A stretch of DNA of 64,000 nucleotides from Hydractinia symbiolongicarpus (GCF_029227915.1 NC_079878.1:12526001-12590000), one strand, 5' to 3'; numbered from the stretch's first letter, positions 11,209 to 24,502 are shown. Notes: generated by a model not told the origin, from the sequence alone. Made by a program: numbers and translations.

Positions 11209-12758
11209 GTGAGTATTTTGAATTTTTCTTTACAAATCTGTTTTCAATTGATCGCTGTAGTCTGGCTGGCTATCATTCTAAGTCCAAAGGGGTAGCTGTG
11301 AGGGTACATTATCGCAATATTTTGGGGTCTTCAAAGGAAAGCTAACAAAGAAACCTACATGCATATATATTTTTTAAATAAGAACGTTCTCCAAATCGCT
11401 AAAACAGGATTTTGTTACAAAAACAAAAGATTATGAAAAATGTCCAAGTAGAGTGACTAAAAAAGGTGAGCTAAACAGTAAGTATTTTTATGAAAGATGT
11501 TATTTTGGTAGATTTCTATTGTAGGTTGTTCTTTAAGTTCAGTATAAAACATCACTATGGCAGTTTAGCTGGATGAGAAAATAATGTATAGCTAGTTAGA
11601 AAATCTCGCAAATTTGTACATAGGCAGGCATAATAAGCCATTGCTAAACAAAAATATCTTATTTTTTATTCATTTTTCTACTTAAAAAAGTGGTCTTCCA
11701 CAATTATAGTATTAGTCAGACCAGCTAAATGTGTTTTCAAATATAAATAACTGATGTGACTGCTTAGCAAGCAAAGACAAAATTTAGCCACCCCAGTCAT
11801 AGGTAGAAAAATGTCATGTTTCGAAACTTTTTTTTTTTTAGTGTATGATCTATATCTTGAATTTGTTTCCTGCCTCTGAACTTACACAAATGTACCAAAA
11901 ATGTCATTTTGTGTGCTAAATATATGGCCCTGATATATCTTTTTCTCATATTAGAGCACTAGTTTTCCTTTCGTATGGAATGAATATGGAAATGAATAGA
12001 CAAGGTCATAAAATTTAAAATATTATGTAAAAAGTAGTACTGGATTTGTTATGATGGGTTACGAGACGTGGGGAGTCGTAACAAAATGACTAATTTGGGT
12101 GCTACATATATTAAAAGGCTATTGCTATACAATATATAACACATTTAAGTAATAGTGTTTGTTTATAATTGATAGAATATAGTTCCAGGGTAACAAATAA
12201 TAACTTTGTTTGAAATAACATTTTCTAAAGTCAAGTGTTAAAAAACATAAACAAACAAAAAACATCGTCCCAGCCATGTGTGAAGAACTCGATCTAATTG
12301 CTTTTACTGGCCGCAAAAACTGTAATAGAGAGATGAACTCATTAATTATTTATAGTAACCCAATATATGGATTGTGAAAAGCAGCCTGTACCAGGGTCTT
12401 GTTTAGCCATCAAGTAAGCGCTAGCGGCCCTTTGGCAACAAACCCTGGGGACGAGGATGCATCTGGTGTACAATGCCAGGTCCCAGCCATATCGAAATAT
12501 CGCACGTAGATGCCATACGTTTCATTGTGTTAAAGAATTTAGGGGCTGATAAAAAAAACTTGAAAATCCCTGGCATTTATCCTAATCAAAATTTAGCCTA
12601 AAAAGCATCCTTACATGAGGGTCATTTTGGCAGTTTAAACTGTTACATCCAATAATCTCTTTGTCTATATGTGTGATCCTGGTAGCTAAGATTTCCGTAT
12701 GAAAAGGATGCACATTTTGCCTAACGATAATCATGAAATATCCTCCTTTTTTATGAAG

Positions 12759-12800
12759 GTGTCTCACTTACATCGCCCAAGACGGTGGAAAGTAAATCAG
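12759..12800 (+). CDS. micro-exon B, unit 1 (42 nt, phase 1-1)
   Basis: Acceptor tcctccttttttatgaag, donor gtcagtaa. In phase 1 it reads VSLTSPKTVESKS. It is clearly related to exon C (ILPTSPKTVATKS), so B and C are probably ancient duplicates of one exon. In unit 2 and unit 3 two codons differ (I for T, T for S), and the frame is kept. Confidence 0.6.
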
Positions 12801-13143
12801 GTCAGTAACATTGTTTGATTTTCACGTGAGATTTAGGGAGTCTGCTAAATTATTTTCCCTTGCATGCCTATGTTGTTTACATGCTTTAGTAACTTGTCTT
12901 GTGTTTTGTCTTGTGTGCCTACGTGCCATGTGTGCCTTAGTACTCTAAGCAGTAAACATGCTATTAAAACAGCAATTTAATACTGCTTAAAACGAAAGCA
13001 TTAATATGCAATGGTTGTTTAAACAATTTCTGTCCAATTCTAATAATTAGGAAAAATCTTTCTTACAGTGGTGCGAATGCTAATTCTAAAGTGTACATAA
13101 CTTAAACTTGTAATAATCAGGAATTATTATCTGTTTCGTTTAG

Positions 13144-13185
13144 ACATCTTGCCTACATCACCTAAAACAGTTGCAACTAAATCAG
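13144..13185 (+). CDS. micro-exon C, unit 1 (42 nt, phase 1-1)
   Basis: Acceptor tctgtttcgtttag, donor gtgagaac. In phase 1 it reads ILPTSPKTVATKS. Only about 340 nt of intron separate it from exon B. Splice sites are perfect in all three full units. Confidence 0.6.
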
Positions 13186-14020
13186 GTGAGAACCATTGTT
13201 CTATTTTAAGTCAATTTTGGCAAATAAATGTATCTACAGGCGTTTCTAACAGAGGCCAGAACATGCCTATGGTATGTATTACGTTTGTGCAACATGCGTA
13301 GTTATAGATATGATACTTGGCGCTTTACGTGTCTTGTGTGCTTTAGTACTCTACGTGCCTACATGCTTTTTAACATGTATTTTTATGGAAAGTCTTTTTA
13401 TGGAAAGAAGGAATTTCATGTTAAAAATTCTTTTAAATACAAAAGCCTTTTATGATTTTGGGAGGGAATTTCTTGCGAAGATTTTAAGTCTGCAGTATAA
13501 GTTTTTTTGTTGATTTTTGAAGTTTTTCGACTAGTGATAATTCTTTCTTAAAGGATTTACTTCTTATTTCTGAAGTTATTTAAATGGCAGTAAACACGTT
13601 AAGCAGTATTTACATTATCAGATTTTGTCTGACAGATTTATCTGATTCAACAAATTCTGATAGTGTAAACAGTAAATTTGGAAGCTTTTTTGTCGTCAAA
13701 TTTGTCGTCAGACACGATTTGAAAAGTTTTATTCTTTAATTGAACAAAAAGAAAGATGAAATACCAACCAGATAGAAGTACTGGGAGACTAGGGGACGTA
13801 AAGCACTAGGACATGTGAAGCAGTATGGCATGTAAGAAACAAATACACATCCACTTAAAGGAACATGGCTGTGCAGATTTACGTCTCTTAAAGTCTTACC
13901 TTAAAGCGTAATGTAATATGTTGCAAGTCAAATAGTAACCATATTGAATTTTATAAAATGAATAAGAAATTTTGGTGAAGGAGGCAGAACAAGTGTCTTA
14001 TCCACTTTTTTCTTGTTTAG

Positions 14021-14059
14021 CTATATCTGTTGTATCACCAAAGCGAACGAAGACCACCA
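14021..14059 (+). CDS. micro-exon A, unit 2
   Basis: Same 39-nt exon as in unit 1, with one synonymous change (ACG for ACC in the RTK codons). Splice sites unchanged. Confidence 0.6.
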
Positions 14060-15607
14060 GTGAGTATTTTGAATTTTTCTTTACAAATCTGTTTTCCATT
14101 GATCGCTGTAGTCTGTCTGGCTATCATTCTAAGTCCAAAGGGGTAGCTGTGAGGGTACATTATCGCAATATTTTGGGGTCTTCAAAGGAAAGCTAACAAA
14201 GAAACCTACATGCATATATATTTTTTAAATAAGAACGTTCTCCAAATCGCTAAAACAGGATTTTGTTACAAAAACAAAAGATTATGAAAAATGCCCAAGT
14301 AGAGTGACTAAAAAAGGTGAGCTAAACAGTAAGTATTTTTATGAAAGATGTTATTTTGGTAGATTTCTATTGTAGGTTGTTCTTTAAGTTCAGTATAAAA
14401 CATCACTATGGCAGTTTAGCTGGATGAGAAAATAATGTATAGCTAGTTAGAAAATCTCGCAAATTTGTACATAGGCAGGCATAATAAGCCATTGCTAAAC
14501 AAAAATATCTTATTTTTTATTCATTTTTCTACTTAAAAAAGTGGTCTTCCACAATTATAGTATTAGTCAGACCAGCTAAATGTGTTTTCAAATATAAATA
14601 ACTGATGTGACTGCTTAGCAAGCAAAGACAAAATTTAGCCACCCCAGTCGTAGGTAGAAAAATGTCATGTTTCGAAACTTTTTTTTTTTTAGTGTATGAT
14701 CTATATCTTGAATTTGTTTCCTGCCTCTGAACTTACACAAATGTACCAAAAATGTCATTTTGTGTGCTAAATATATGGCCCTGATATATCTTTTTCTCAT
14801 ATTAGAGCACTAGTTTTCCTTTCGTATGGAATGAATATGGAAATGAATAGACAAGTCATAAAATTTAAAATATTATGTAAAAAGTAGTACTGGATTTGTT
14901 ATGATGGGTTACGAGACGTGGGGAGTCGTAACAAAATGACTAATTTGGGTGCTACATATATTAAAAGGCTATTGCTATACAATATATAACACATTTAAGT
15001 AATAGTGTTTGTTTATAATTGATAGAATATAGTTCCAGGGTAACAAATAATAACTTTGTTTGAAATAACATTTTCTAAAGTCAAGTGTTAAAAAATATAA
15101 ACAAACAAAAAACATCGTCCCAGCCATGTGTGAAGAACTCGATCTAATTGCTTTTACTGGCCGCAAAAACTGTAATAGAGAGATGAACTCATTAATTATT
15201 TATAGTAACCCAATATATGGATTGTGAAAAGCAGCCTGTACCAGGGTCTTGTTTAGCCATCAAGTAAGCGCTAGCGGCCCTTTGGCAACAAACCCTGGGG
15301 ACGAGGATGCATCTGGTGTACAATGCCAGGTCCCAGCCATATCGAAATATCGCACGTAGATGCCATACGTTTCATTGTGTTAAAGAATTTAGGGGCTGAT
15401 AAAAAAAACTTGAAAATCCCTGGCATTTATCCTAATCAAAATTTAGCCTAAAAAGCATCCTTACATGAGGTTCATTTTGGCAGTTTAAACTGTTACATCC
15501 AATAATCTCTTTGCTATATGTGTGATCCTGGTAGCTAAGATTTCCGTATGAAAAGGATGCACACTTTGCCTAACGATAATCATGAAATATCCTCCTTTTT
15601 TATGAAG

Positions 15608-15649
15608 GTGTCTCACTTATATCGCCTAAGACGGTGGAAACTAAATCAG
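15608..15649 (+). CDS. micro-exon B, unit 2
   Basis: 42 nt in phase 1-1, reading VSLISPKTVETKS. Relative to unit 1 it has T to I and S to T changes plus one synonymous change. The donor is gtcggtaa, slightly weaker than in units 1 and 3. Confidence 0.55.
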
Positions 15650-15992
15650 GTCGGTAACATTGTTTGATTTTCACGTGAGATTTAGGGAGTCTGCTAAATT
15701 ATTTTCCCTTGCATGCCTATGTTGTTTACATGCTTTAGTAACTTGTCTTGTGTTTTGTCTTGTGTGCCTACGTGCCATGTGTGCCTTAGTACTCTAAGCA
15801 GTAAACATGCTATTAAAACAGCAATTTAATACTGCTTAAAACGAAAGCATTAATATGCAATGGTTGTTTAAACAATTTCTGTCCAATTCTAATAATTAAG
15901 AAAAATCTTTCTTACAGTGGTGCGAATGCTAATTCTAAAGTGTACATCACTTAAACTTGTAATAATCAGGAATTATTATCTGTTTCGTTTAG

Positions 15993-16034
15993 ACATCTTG
16001 CCTACATCACCTAAAACAGTTGCAACTAAGTCAG
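15993..16034 (+). CDS. micro-exon C, unit 2
   Basis: 42 nt in phase 1-1, same peptide as unit 1 (ILPTSPKTVATKS) with one synonymous change (AAG for AAA). Acceptor and donor identical. Confidence 0.6.
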
Positions 16035-16870
16035 GTGAGAACCATTGTTCTATTTTAAGTCAATTTTGGTAAATGAATGTATCTACAGGCGTTTCTAACA
16101 GAGGCCAGAACATGCCTATGGTATGTATTACGTTTGTGCAACATGCGTAGTTATAGATATGATACTTGGCGCTTTACGTGTCTTGTGTGCTTTAGTACTC
16201 TACGTGCCTACATGCTTTTTAACATGTATTTTTATGGAAAGTCTTTTTATGGAAAGAAGGAATTTCATGTTAAAAATTCTTTTAAATACAAAAGCCTTTT
16301 ATGATTTTGGGAGGGAATTTCTTGCGAAGATTTTAAGTCTGCAGTATAAGTTTTTTTTGTTGATTTTTGAAGTTTTTCGACTAGTGATAATTCTTTCTTA
16401 AAGGATTTACTTCTTATTTCTGAAGTTATTTAAATGGCAGTAAACACGTTAAGCAGTGTTTAAATTATCAGATTTTGTCTGACAGATTTATCTGATTCAA
16501 CAAATTCTGATAGTGTAAACAGTAAATTTGGAAGCTTTTTTGTCGTCAAATTTGTCGTCAGACACGATTTGAAAAGTTTTATTCTTTAATTGAACAAAAA
16601 GAAAGATGAAATACCAACCAGATAGAAGTACTAGGAGACTAGGGGACGTAAAGCACTAGGACATGTGAAGCAGTATGGCATGTAAGAAACAAATACACAT
16701 CCACTTAAAGGAACATGGCTGTGCAGATTTACGTCTCTTAAAGTCTTACCTTAAAGCGTAATGTAATATGTTGCAAGTCAAATAGTAACCATATTGAATT
16801 TTATAAAATGAATAAGAAATTTTGGTGAAGGAGGCAGAACAAGTGTCTTATCCACTTTTTTCTTGTTTAG

Positions 16871-16909
16871 CTATATCTGTTGTATCACCAAAGCGAACGA
16901 AGACCACCA
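16871..16909 (+). CDS. micro-exon A, unit 3
   Basis: Identical to exon A of unit 2, with identical splice sites. Confidence 0.6.
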
Positions 16910-18458
16910 GTGAGTATTTTGAATTTTTCTTTACAAATCTGTTTTCCATTGATCGCTGTAGTCTGTCTGGCTATCATTCTAAGTCCAAAGGGGTAGCTGT
17001 GAGGGTACATTATCGCAATATTTTGGGGTCTTCAAAGGAAAGCTAACAAAGAAACCTACATGCATATATATTTTTTAAATAAGAACGTTCTCCAAATCGC
17101 TAAAACAGGATTTTGTTACAAAAACAAAAGATTATGAAAAATGCCCAAGTAGAGTGACTAAAAAAGGTGAGCTAAACAGTAAGTATTTTTATGAAAGATG
17201 TTATTTTGGTAGATTTCTATTGTAGGTTGTTCTTTAAGTTCAGTATAAAACATCACTATGGCAGTTTAGCTGGATGAGAAAATAATGTATAGCTAGTTAG
17301 AAAATCTCGCAAATTTGTACATAGGCAGGCATAATAAGCCATTGCTAAACAAAAATATCTTATTTTTTATTCATTTTTCTACTTAAAAAAGTGGTCTTCC
17401 ACAATTATAGTATTAGTCAGACCAGCTAAATGTGTTTTCAAATATAAATAACTGATGTGACTGCTTAGCAAGCAAAGACAAAATTTAGCCACCCCAGTCA
17501 TAGGTAGAAAAATGTCATGTTTCGAAACTTTTTTTTTTTAGTGTATGATCTATATCTTGAATTTGTTTCCTGCCTCTGAACTTACACAAATGTACCAAAA
17601 ATGTCATTTTGTGTGCTAAATATATGGCCCTGATATATCTTTTTCTCATATTAGAGCACTAGTTTTCCTTTCGTATGGAATGAATATGGAAATGAATAGA
17701 CAAGGTCATAAAATTTAAAATATTATGTAAAAAGTAGTACTGGATTTGTTATGATGGGTTACGAGACGTGGGGAGTCGTAACAAAATGACTAATTTGGGT
17801 GCTACATATATTAAAAGGCTATTGCTATACAATATATAACACATTTAAGTAATAGTGTTTGTTTATAATTGATAGAATATAGTTCCAGGGTAACAAATAA
17901 TAACTTTGTTTGAAATAACATTTTCTAAAGTCAAGTGTTTAAAAATATAAACAAACAAAAAACATCGTCCCAGCCATGTGTGAAGAACTCGATCTAATTG
18001 CTTTTACTGGCCGCAAAAACTGTAATAGAGAGATGAACTCATTAATTATTTATAGTAACCCAATATATGGATTGTGAAAAGCAGCCTGTACCAGGGTCTT
18101 GTTTAGCCATCAAGTAAGCGCTAGCGGCCCTTTGGCAACAAACCCTGGGGACGAGGATGCATCTGGTGTACAATGCCAGGTCCCAGCCATATCGAAATAT
18201 CGCACGTAGATGCCATACGTTTCATTGTGTTAAAGAATTTAGGGGCTGATAAAAAAAACTTGAAAATCCCTGGCATTTATCCTAATCAAAATTTAGCCTA
18301 AAAAGCATCCTTACATGAGGTTCATTTTGGCAGTTTAAACTGTTACATCCAATAATCTCTTTGTCTATATGTGTGATCCTGGTAGCTAAGATTTCCGTAT
18401 GAAAAGGATGCACACTTTGCCTAACGATAATCATGAAATATCCTCCTTTTTTATGAAG

Positions 18459-18500
18459 GTGTCTCACTTATATCGCCTAAGACGGTGGAAACTAAATCAG
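18459..18500 (+). CDS. micro-exon B, unit 3
   Basis: 42 nt in phase 1-1, reading VSLISPKTVETKS as in unit 2. Donor is the stronger gtcagtaa. Confidence 0.6.
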
Positions 18501-18826
18501 GTCAGTAACATTGTTAGATTTTCACGTGAGATTTAGGAAGTCTGCTAAATTATTTTCCCTTGCATGCCTATGTTGTTTACATGCTTTAGTAACTTGTCTT
18601 GTGTTTTGTCTTGTGTGCCTTAGTACTCTAAGCAGTAAACATGCTATTAAAACAGCAATTTAATACTGCTTAAAACGAAAGCATTAATATGCAATGGTTG
18701 TTTAAACAATTTCTGTCCAATTCTAATAATTAAGAAAAATCTTTCTTACAGTGGTGCGAATGCTAATTCTAAAGTGTACATCACTTAAACTTGTAATAAT
18801 CAGGAATTATTATCTGTTTCGTTTAG

Positions 18827-18868
18827 ACATCTTGCCTACATCACCTAAAACAGTTGCAACTAAATCAG
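18827..18868 (+). CDS. micro-exon C, unit 3
   Basis: Identical in peptide and splice sites to exon C of unit 1. Confidence 0.6.
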
Positions 18869-19704
18869 GTGAGAACCATTGTTCTATTTTAAGTCAATTT
18901 TGGCAAATAAATGTATCTACAGGCGTTTCTAACAGAGGCCAGAACATGCCTATGGTATGTATTACGTTTGTGCAACATGCGTAGTTATAGATATGATACT
19001 TGGCGCTTTACGTGTCTTGTGTGCTTTAGTACTCTACGTGCCTACATGCTTTTTAACATGTATTTTTATGGAAAGTCTTTTTATGGAAAGAAGGAATTTC
19101 ATGTTAAAAATTCTTTTAAATACAAAAGCCTTTTATGATTTTGGGAGGGAATTTCTTGCGAAGATTTTAAGTCTGCAGTATAAGTTTTTTTTGTTGATTT
19201 TTGAAGTTTTTCGACTAGTGATAATTCTTTCTTAAAGGATTTACTTCATATTTCTGAAGTTATTTAAATGGCAGTAAACACGTTAAGCAGTATTTACATT
19301 ATCAGATTTTGTCTGACAGATTTATCTGATTCAACAAATTCTGATAGTGTAAACAGTAAATTTGGAAGCTTTTTTGTCGTCAAATTTGTCGTCAGACACG
19401 ATTTGAAAAGTTTTATTCTTTAATTGAACAAAAAGAAAGATGAAATACCAACCAGATAGAAGTACTGGGAGACTAGGGGACGTAAAGCACTAGGACATGT
19501 GAAGCAGTATGGCATGTAAGAAACAAATACACATCCACTTAAAGGAACATGGCTGTGCAGATTTACGTCTCTTAAAGTCTTACCTTAAAGCGTAATGTAA
19601 TATGTTGCAAGTCAAATAGTAACCATATTGAATTTTATAAAATGAATAAGAAATTTTGGTGAAGGAGGCAGAACAAGTGTCTCATCCACTTTTCTCTTGT
19701 TTAG

Positions 19705-19743
19705 CTATATCTGTTGTATCACCAAAGCGAACCAAGACCACCA
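19705..19743 (+). CDS. micro-exon A, unit 4 (partial unit)
   Basis: Fourth copy of the 39-nt exon, nucleotide-identical to unit 1. The unit breaks off about 180 bp later, so it has no exon B or C here. Confidence 0.6.
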
Positions 19744-19923
19744 GTGAGTATTTTGAATTTTTCTTTACAAATCTGTTTTCCATTGATCGCTGTAGTCTGT
19801 CTGGCTATCATTCTAAGTCCAAAGGGGTAGCTGTGAGGGTACATTATCGCAATATTTTGGGGTCTTCAAAGGAAAGCTAACAAAAAAACCTACATGCATA
19901 TATATTTTTTAAATCGCTAAAAC

Positions 19924-22600
19924 AATATGGCATATTCCTTTTTTTTGATGCCCAAATTTTGTCCCTGAAAAATGAAAATGACCTTAACGGTCGCCACTAA
20001 TTATTAAACAAAAGCCAACTTGGTTTCTCATATTTTTTTCTTTGTGACGTCACACCAAGTACATAGCTCAACAGGATTTGTGAAAATTTTATCACTTTTT
20101 GCCTTTCCCAGAGTGATTAAAATTTATCGCGAGGTTCAAATGATGAAAAAGGCAAGCAAAATTCCAGTAGGAAAACATCGTGAAAATTTTTGTACAGTTT
20201 AACAACATGCAAAAGTAGGTAAAAAATGAAAAGCTTATAGAAACAAAAAAAGCTTTGCCTTCACAAAATCACATCAGTACACTTTATTGCTCATAATCAT
20301 TTGAAATCTTGTTTTGAAATCTTGTAAATTAAATAAAGCACCTGTGGTCAAGATGTTTTGATTACAACAATAACACAAGAATATGTATTATGTATTATGT
20401 CCGAACTCTAAAACTATATTTATAACGGTGAAACATTATTTTATTCTGTGAAAATATTTATTTTAAAACATGGTAAATGAAATCACATTCGGAGCAGGCA
20501 CAGTTTAGCATTAGCATTCTCTTGCTTTGTTCATTCAGAATGCATTTTTCACATTACCGCGAAATTACGTCATACAAGTTAGTATTTTACCAAACAGTGT
20601 CTAAATCAACACTGTTATGGCGGCGACCGTACGAGTACTTTGACCTTAACATCTCGAAAACTAAAGCTGTCAAATATAAAAAAATTTAACCCAGTTCATA
20701 TTCACACTATAATGAACAATTTCCTGTTAAAAACTCTTTTTCGTACCTTTTTCTTCGTTATTAGGTCGAAATCTGTTATTTTTAGGCTCCTTTAAACTTG
20801 CTGAAATTCTGCAACTTAGAAGTATAGTTAATAAAAACCATTTCCATTAAACTGATTAAAATAACACCCACTGACAACTTTTAAATCAAAAATTCTTTTT
20901 GTGTAAAGGTATAGCATTTTTGATTTTTACCAAATAGTCCCATTGGACACTTAATCATACTGTTTCAGGAGTATAATAACATTTTTAGTCTTTTATATAC
21001 TAGGTTACTATTCTTTAGGGATACATCTGGTGTGCAATGCCATGTCCCAGTTATAAGTGTTTAAAATTTTGCTGACGTCAGTAAAGTCCTCTAAAGTACG
21101 AAAAAAAATTATTTAGAAATTTTCACTGTAAAATGTTCTTAGGCAGGAGTACATTGGAAAAGAGAACCGTAACTTGTATTTTAATGACGTCTGCCAGGAC
21201 CCGTTAATACACAATATTATTTTTAGTAAAATTTGTTGACGCGTTGCTTCCGATGTGTAGAGCTTGAAATAAAAACCTAATAATATAATATATGGCTAAT
21301 AATGTATAGAATCATGTACAACACCAACAATTATAATAAAGTCAGAAATAACACATCTCAAATATTTACATCTTATAAAGTGATTACGTTTGATTATGTT
21401 GAAAACCTTTATTATTTCAATCAGAAGTGTCAAAAAAACATCAAATTTGCATCTGGAAATTCATTTATTCGGTTGCATATCCTGTTCCCCCAAAAATGTA
21501 AAATTAACGGTTAAGAACACAAAAAAGTTTTCTTGTATGATGATCTGTAGTGACCTTTATCAACCATTTTAAACGTAAATGTCAAAAAAGAATAAGGAGT
21601 AAATTGTGAATGAACAAAGATATTATTTTTGGAATATATACGGTATGTCCTTACAAAAGTTTACCCTAAAAGAAAAACAGATTGGTTTTTGAGGAGCATA
21701 TTCAAATCAACGAAAATCAGTTCATTTAGCATGTTCTATATTTTCATTGGCCATAAATCTTCCACAAAAGGGTAACACATCAAATCATAAAAAAATCATG
21801 CATTTCATAGAATATTAAAAAAATTTTTAGTCAGAACAGTAGTAATTTTTTTCATCATCTCCAAACACAGTTATTGCTGCTACAATTTTGAAATACTTAC
21901 AAAAACATGAAACCATTGAATTTTCTTCCAGCAAAAATGACATCACATACAGTTAAGTTCTCCCCCAAAAAAGGTTTATAATACGAAATATAAAAAAGCC
22001 ATTAGCTTACACAACAGCCTTCAGTGCAGTCCAATTTCACAAAAATTTGTTCTTTTAGTATATTGCATGTGATATTTTTCCCACAAAAGTTTACAAAAGC
22101 TTGAAAAAAACAGAAGTTTGCAACACAAACAAAAAAACGAACAACCATACCATCCTCTCATAAAATAAAGTCAATAATGAAATGTCTACAACCCCCTGTA
22201 AAAATAACTTGACATTTTACATGTAGGCTAACAAAAGTTCAACAGGATGTCAGAAACAAAATAATAAAAAATAACTGAACACACATGCTTTAAATTTTGA
22301 AAAATTTTATTCCACTTATCATATTGCACGTAGTTCCCTTGTGAATTTTACAGAAAAGTGAAAGGAATTATACTCTATGGGCATAAAAATACATCACACT
22401 ATCCTGCAAAAGTTCAAGTCTTTGAAAGATTTTGTAGGTAGTAGTGAGTTCAACAAACCAGAGTTTTCCGTTTGTTAGTCAGCTAATAGCTTTATGTAGC
22501 ATTTTAAATTTTAGGACAAATACATTAGTTACGCGCCAGGGGATACATTAATTATGCAACAAATGCTTGCTCCAGGGACATAAAAACCGAACGTCTAAAA
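19924..22600. other. AT-rich stretch, one weak exon candidate
   Basis: No recognisable gene or element end. A 39-nt segment at 20,539-20,577 has an acceptor (ctttgttcattcag) and a weak donor (gttagt), is open in phase 1 and reads CIFHITAKLRHT; it is noted only because phase and length fit the series. A sequence near 21,020-21,050 (ATACATCTGGTGTGCAATGC) is a diverged relative of one inside the 2.85-kb units (about 12,458). Confidence 0.4.
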
Positions 22601-22619
22601 ATATCAAAGTTCTTACTAT

Positions 22620-24380
22620 TTGATTTCCGCCAGCGAAGGCGGGATCTTTAAAATCGCCTGAGGAGATAGAGAGATAGATAGAGACAGCGCAGCTAGGCTG
22701 GACGCACGAAACTTAGCCAGGCTAAAGCCTGAATCCTCGTTTTGACAGATTTCTTTCTGAGGAGGCTAAAATAAGTTTTAAGCCAATAAGAATCCTAACA
22801 GTGCAACAAATTGTTTTATTATCCAATGAACAATACTTTATTAAGATTTCGGATTACATCCGAGATCTTATTAAAACGGGCGGTCTTTTTCTTCTTCTTC
22901 TTCTTCTTCTTCTTCTTCTTCGACCGATTTTTTAACCGATTGCCGTAACGTCACGACTTTTAAAGTCCGACCTGGCCCCGCGTCCTCGCTCTTTCGTACC
23001 CATCTTAGTATTCGCAAAGTTGGGAAAGAATAAAGACTGCGTTACGAATTTAATCACAAATATTGTTATAGACTGGTGTTTTAATATTATTTAATTTGCT
23101 ATGCTAGATACTCTCTTAAATTTTCATTTCCAGTTATGTTTTTAACGAGGCGAATTTTGTTCAACTAAACGAAGCCCTAGGCGTTAAGGTACGAGTCGTT
23201 TCTTTTGAGGGACCGAGTTCGCCATATTGATTATACTCCAGCTTGTTCACCAATCTGCAAAGCGAAGTGTTTTGAAGTAAAGAGAGTGGGTTAGTATAGT
23301 TATTTAACTGCCTAAATTTCAGTTATATCAACGTTTAAGATATTCTCTTCATTGGGTCTATGTTTTGACATGCTAAAATAAAATATCACGTTTGCTAGCC
23401 ATGCATAAATCTAAAACAAACCAATTTTAGGATTTTAGCTACAAACGTAGATTTCAAGGCAGCATCCTGCTGGAACCTAGCTTTATGTATTCTTGGTATA
23501 TTATTATTTATTTTTATGCTGGGGTAGCTCTTTAGCTACCTCTGGCTGGAAAGCAGAAGTAGCCAAATGCAGTTTGGCTAGCTACAACGAAATTCTCAAT
23601 CAATATTTCTTATGACAAATGCAGTTAGTAGGTAGCAACACCTTTTACTACTGTCATAAAAACTTACACCACAAAATAAAATTGGTGGAGAATTGTTTTT
23701 GTTACACGGGTAACGTCAGGTTGTTTCCCGTGTTTTTATTTAAACTGAAGTTGCAATAAAGTTTTTTTGGAAAAGGGTATTACGCCTATACACTTGTGCA
23801 ACACCGTTTACCTGCACTAAACGCTCAGCCCATTGTTAGCAACAGATTGTTTCCTGTTGTTTTGTTTAAATTGAGGATGTGATAAGTTTTTACTTATAGT
23901 AGTATTATGCCTAAACAGTTTACCTGTACTAAGCGCTCAGTCCAATGTTAACGACAGGCTGTTTCCTGTGCTTCTGAAGTTGCGATAAAGGTATTATACC
24001 TATATGGATGAACAACATTGTTTGTCTGTACTAAGCACTTAGATAAGAGTAATATTTTCGAACTTTCAGCGGGAACATTCTCCAAAAAATAAAAAAAGGC
24101 TGGTCAACTGTTTTTGCTATGACATGGTAGCAAGGAGTTGCAAACTGTGTTTTTATTTCAGCTAAAGTTGTGAAAAGTTATTTTTTGAAAAATATATTAC
24201 ACTGGAAACACCATAATGTTCTGCGCCTTAGTCAATTTACAACATACTATACTAAAGCAGCCCACCTAAATGTGTGGTACAGTTTACGCTTTTTATTAAT
24301 TGCTCTTCCAGGCTTTGAAAGCCAGGTAACACAGTTGCTTGTGGCTTAACCTGGTGTTTCTATGGCGGTCCCTGACTAGT
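22620..24380. mobile_element. foldback element B, inverted relative of element A
   Basis: Segments at 22,860-23,010, 23,030-23,140 and 23,515-23,670 are reverse-complement relatives of 8,330-8,500, 8,160-8,290 and 7,600-7,740. At the right end three copies of the roughly 130-bp subrepeat (about 23,700-24,060) are followed by CGAACTTTCAGCGGGAACAT, which corresponds to the left end of element A (near 7,285-7,305, reverse complement). Only one arm is evident, so it is probably a truncated or single-ended copy. Confidence 0.6.
22886..22921. repeat. (CTT)n microsatellite
   Basis: About 11 uninterrupted CTT units, inside element B. The equivalent place in element A (about 8,405-8,430) has a degenerate AAG-rich run. 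Confidence 0.95.
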
Positions 24381-24502
24381 CTAAATATTAATGCTATGGA
24401 ATCACATTTTGGATTTAGTCTATTTTGTTAATTCTAAACCGATGATCGTAGTCATAACCTTTTTGTTACTTTTGCCAACTTCTATTTCTTTTTTTTGTTT
24501 TA

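Larger units (their letters stand above)
10627..19923 (+). repeat. head-to-tail array, 3.3 units of about 2.85 kb
   Basis: Three complete units (starts near 10,627, 13,478 and 16,328) and about 750 bp of a fourth (from about 19,162) are nearly identical. Spacing between equivalent points is 2,851, 2,850 and 2,834 bp. Differences are single bases and small indels; the third unit lacks about 15 bp near 18,620. The fourth unit has a small deletion near 19,910 and then diverges at about 19,923. The units contain no transposase, RT or terminal repeats. Instead each full unit holds three consensus-bounded micro-exons (A, B, C), annotated separately. This looks like recent tandem duplication of exon-intron DNA inside a gene; unequal crossing-over is the obvious mechanism (inference). 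Confidence 0.95.

Noticed and set aside
11118-11345. Open frame around exon A (EAEQVSHPLFSCLAISVVSPKR and onward)
   Set aside because: The frame is continuous through the splice sites, but the flanks contain the polypyrimidine tract and donor and are less conserved at 26.7 kb; the 39-nt exon is the better explanation.
13228-13513. Repeated open frames (MYLQAFLTEA type, 75-92 codons) in every 2.85-kb unit, also at 16,077 and 18,911
   Set aside because: They overlap intron sequence just after exon C in two frames at once; their repetition only reflects the tandem duplication.
21302-21514. Frame with ITAM-like spacing (YNKV then YKVI ten residues later)
   Set aside because: No acceptor, no membrane exon in phase nearby, and low-complexity AT-rich context; the spacing is likely chance.
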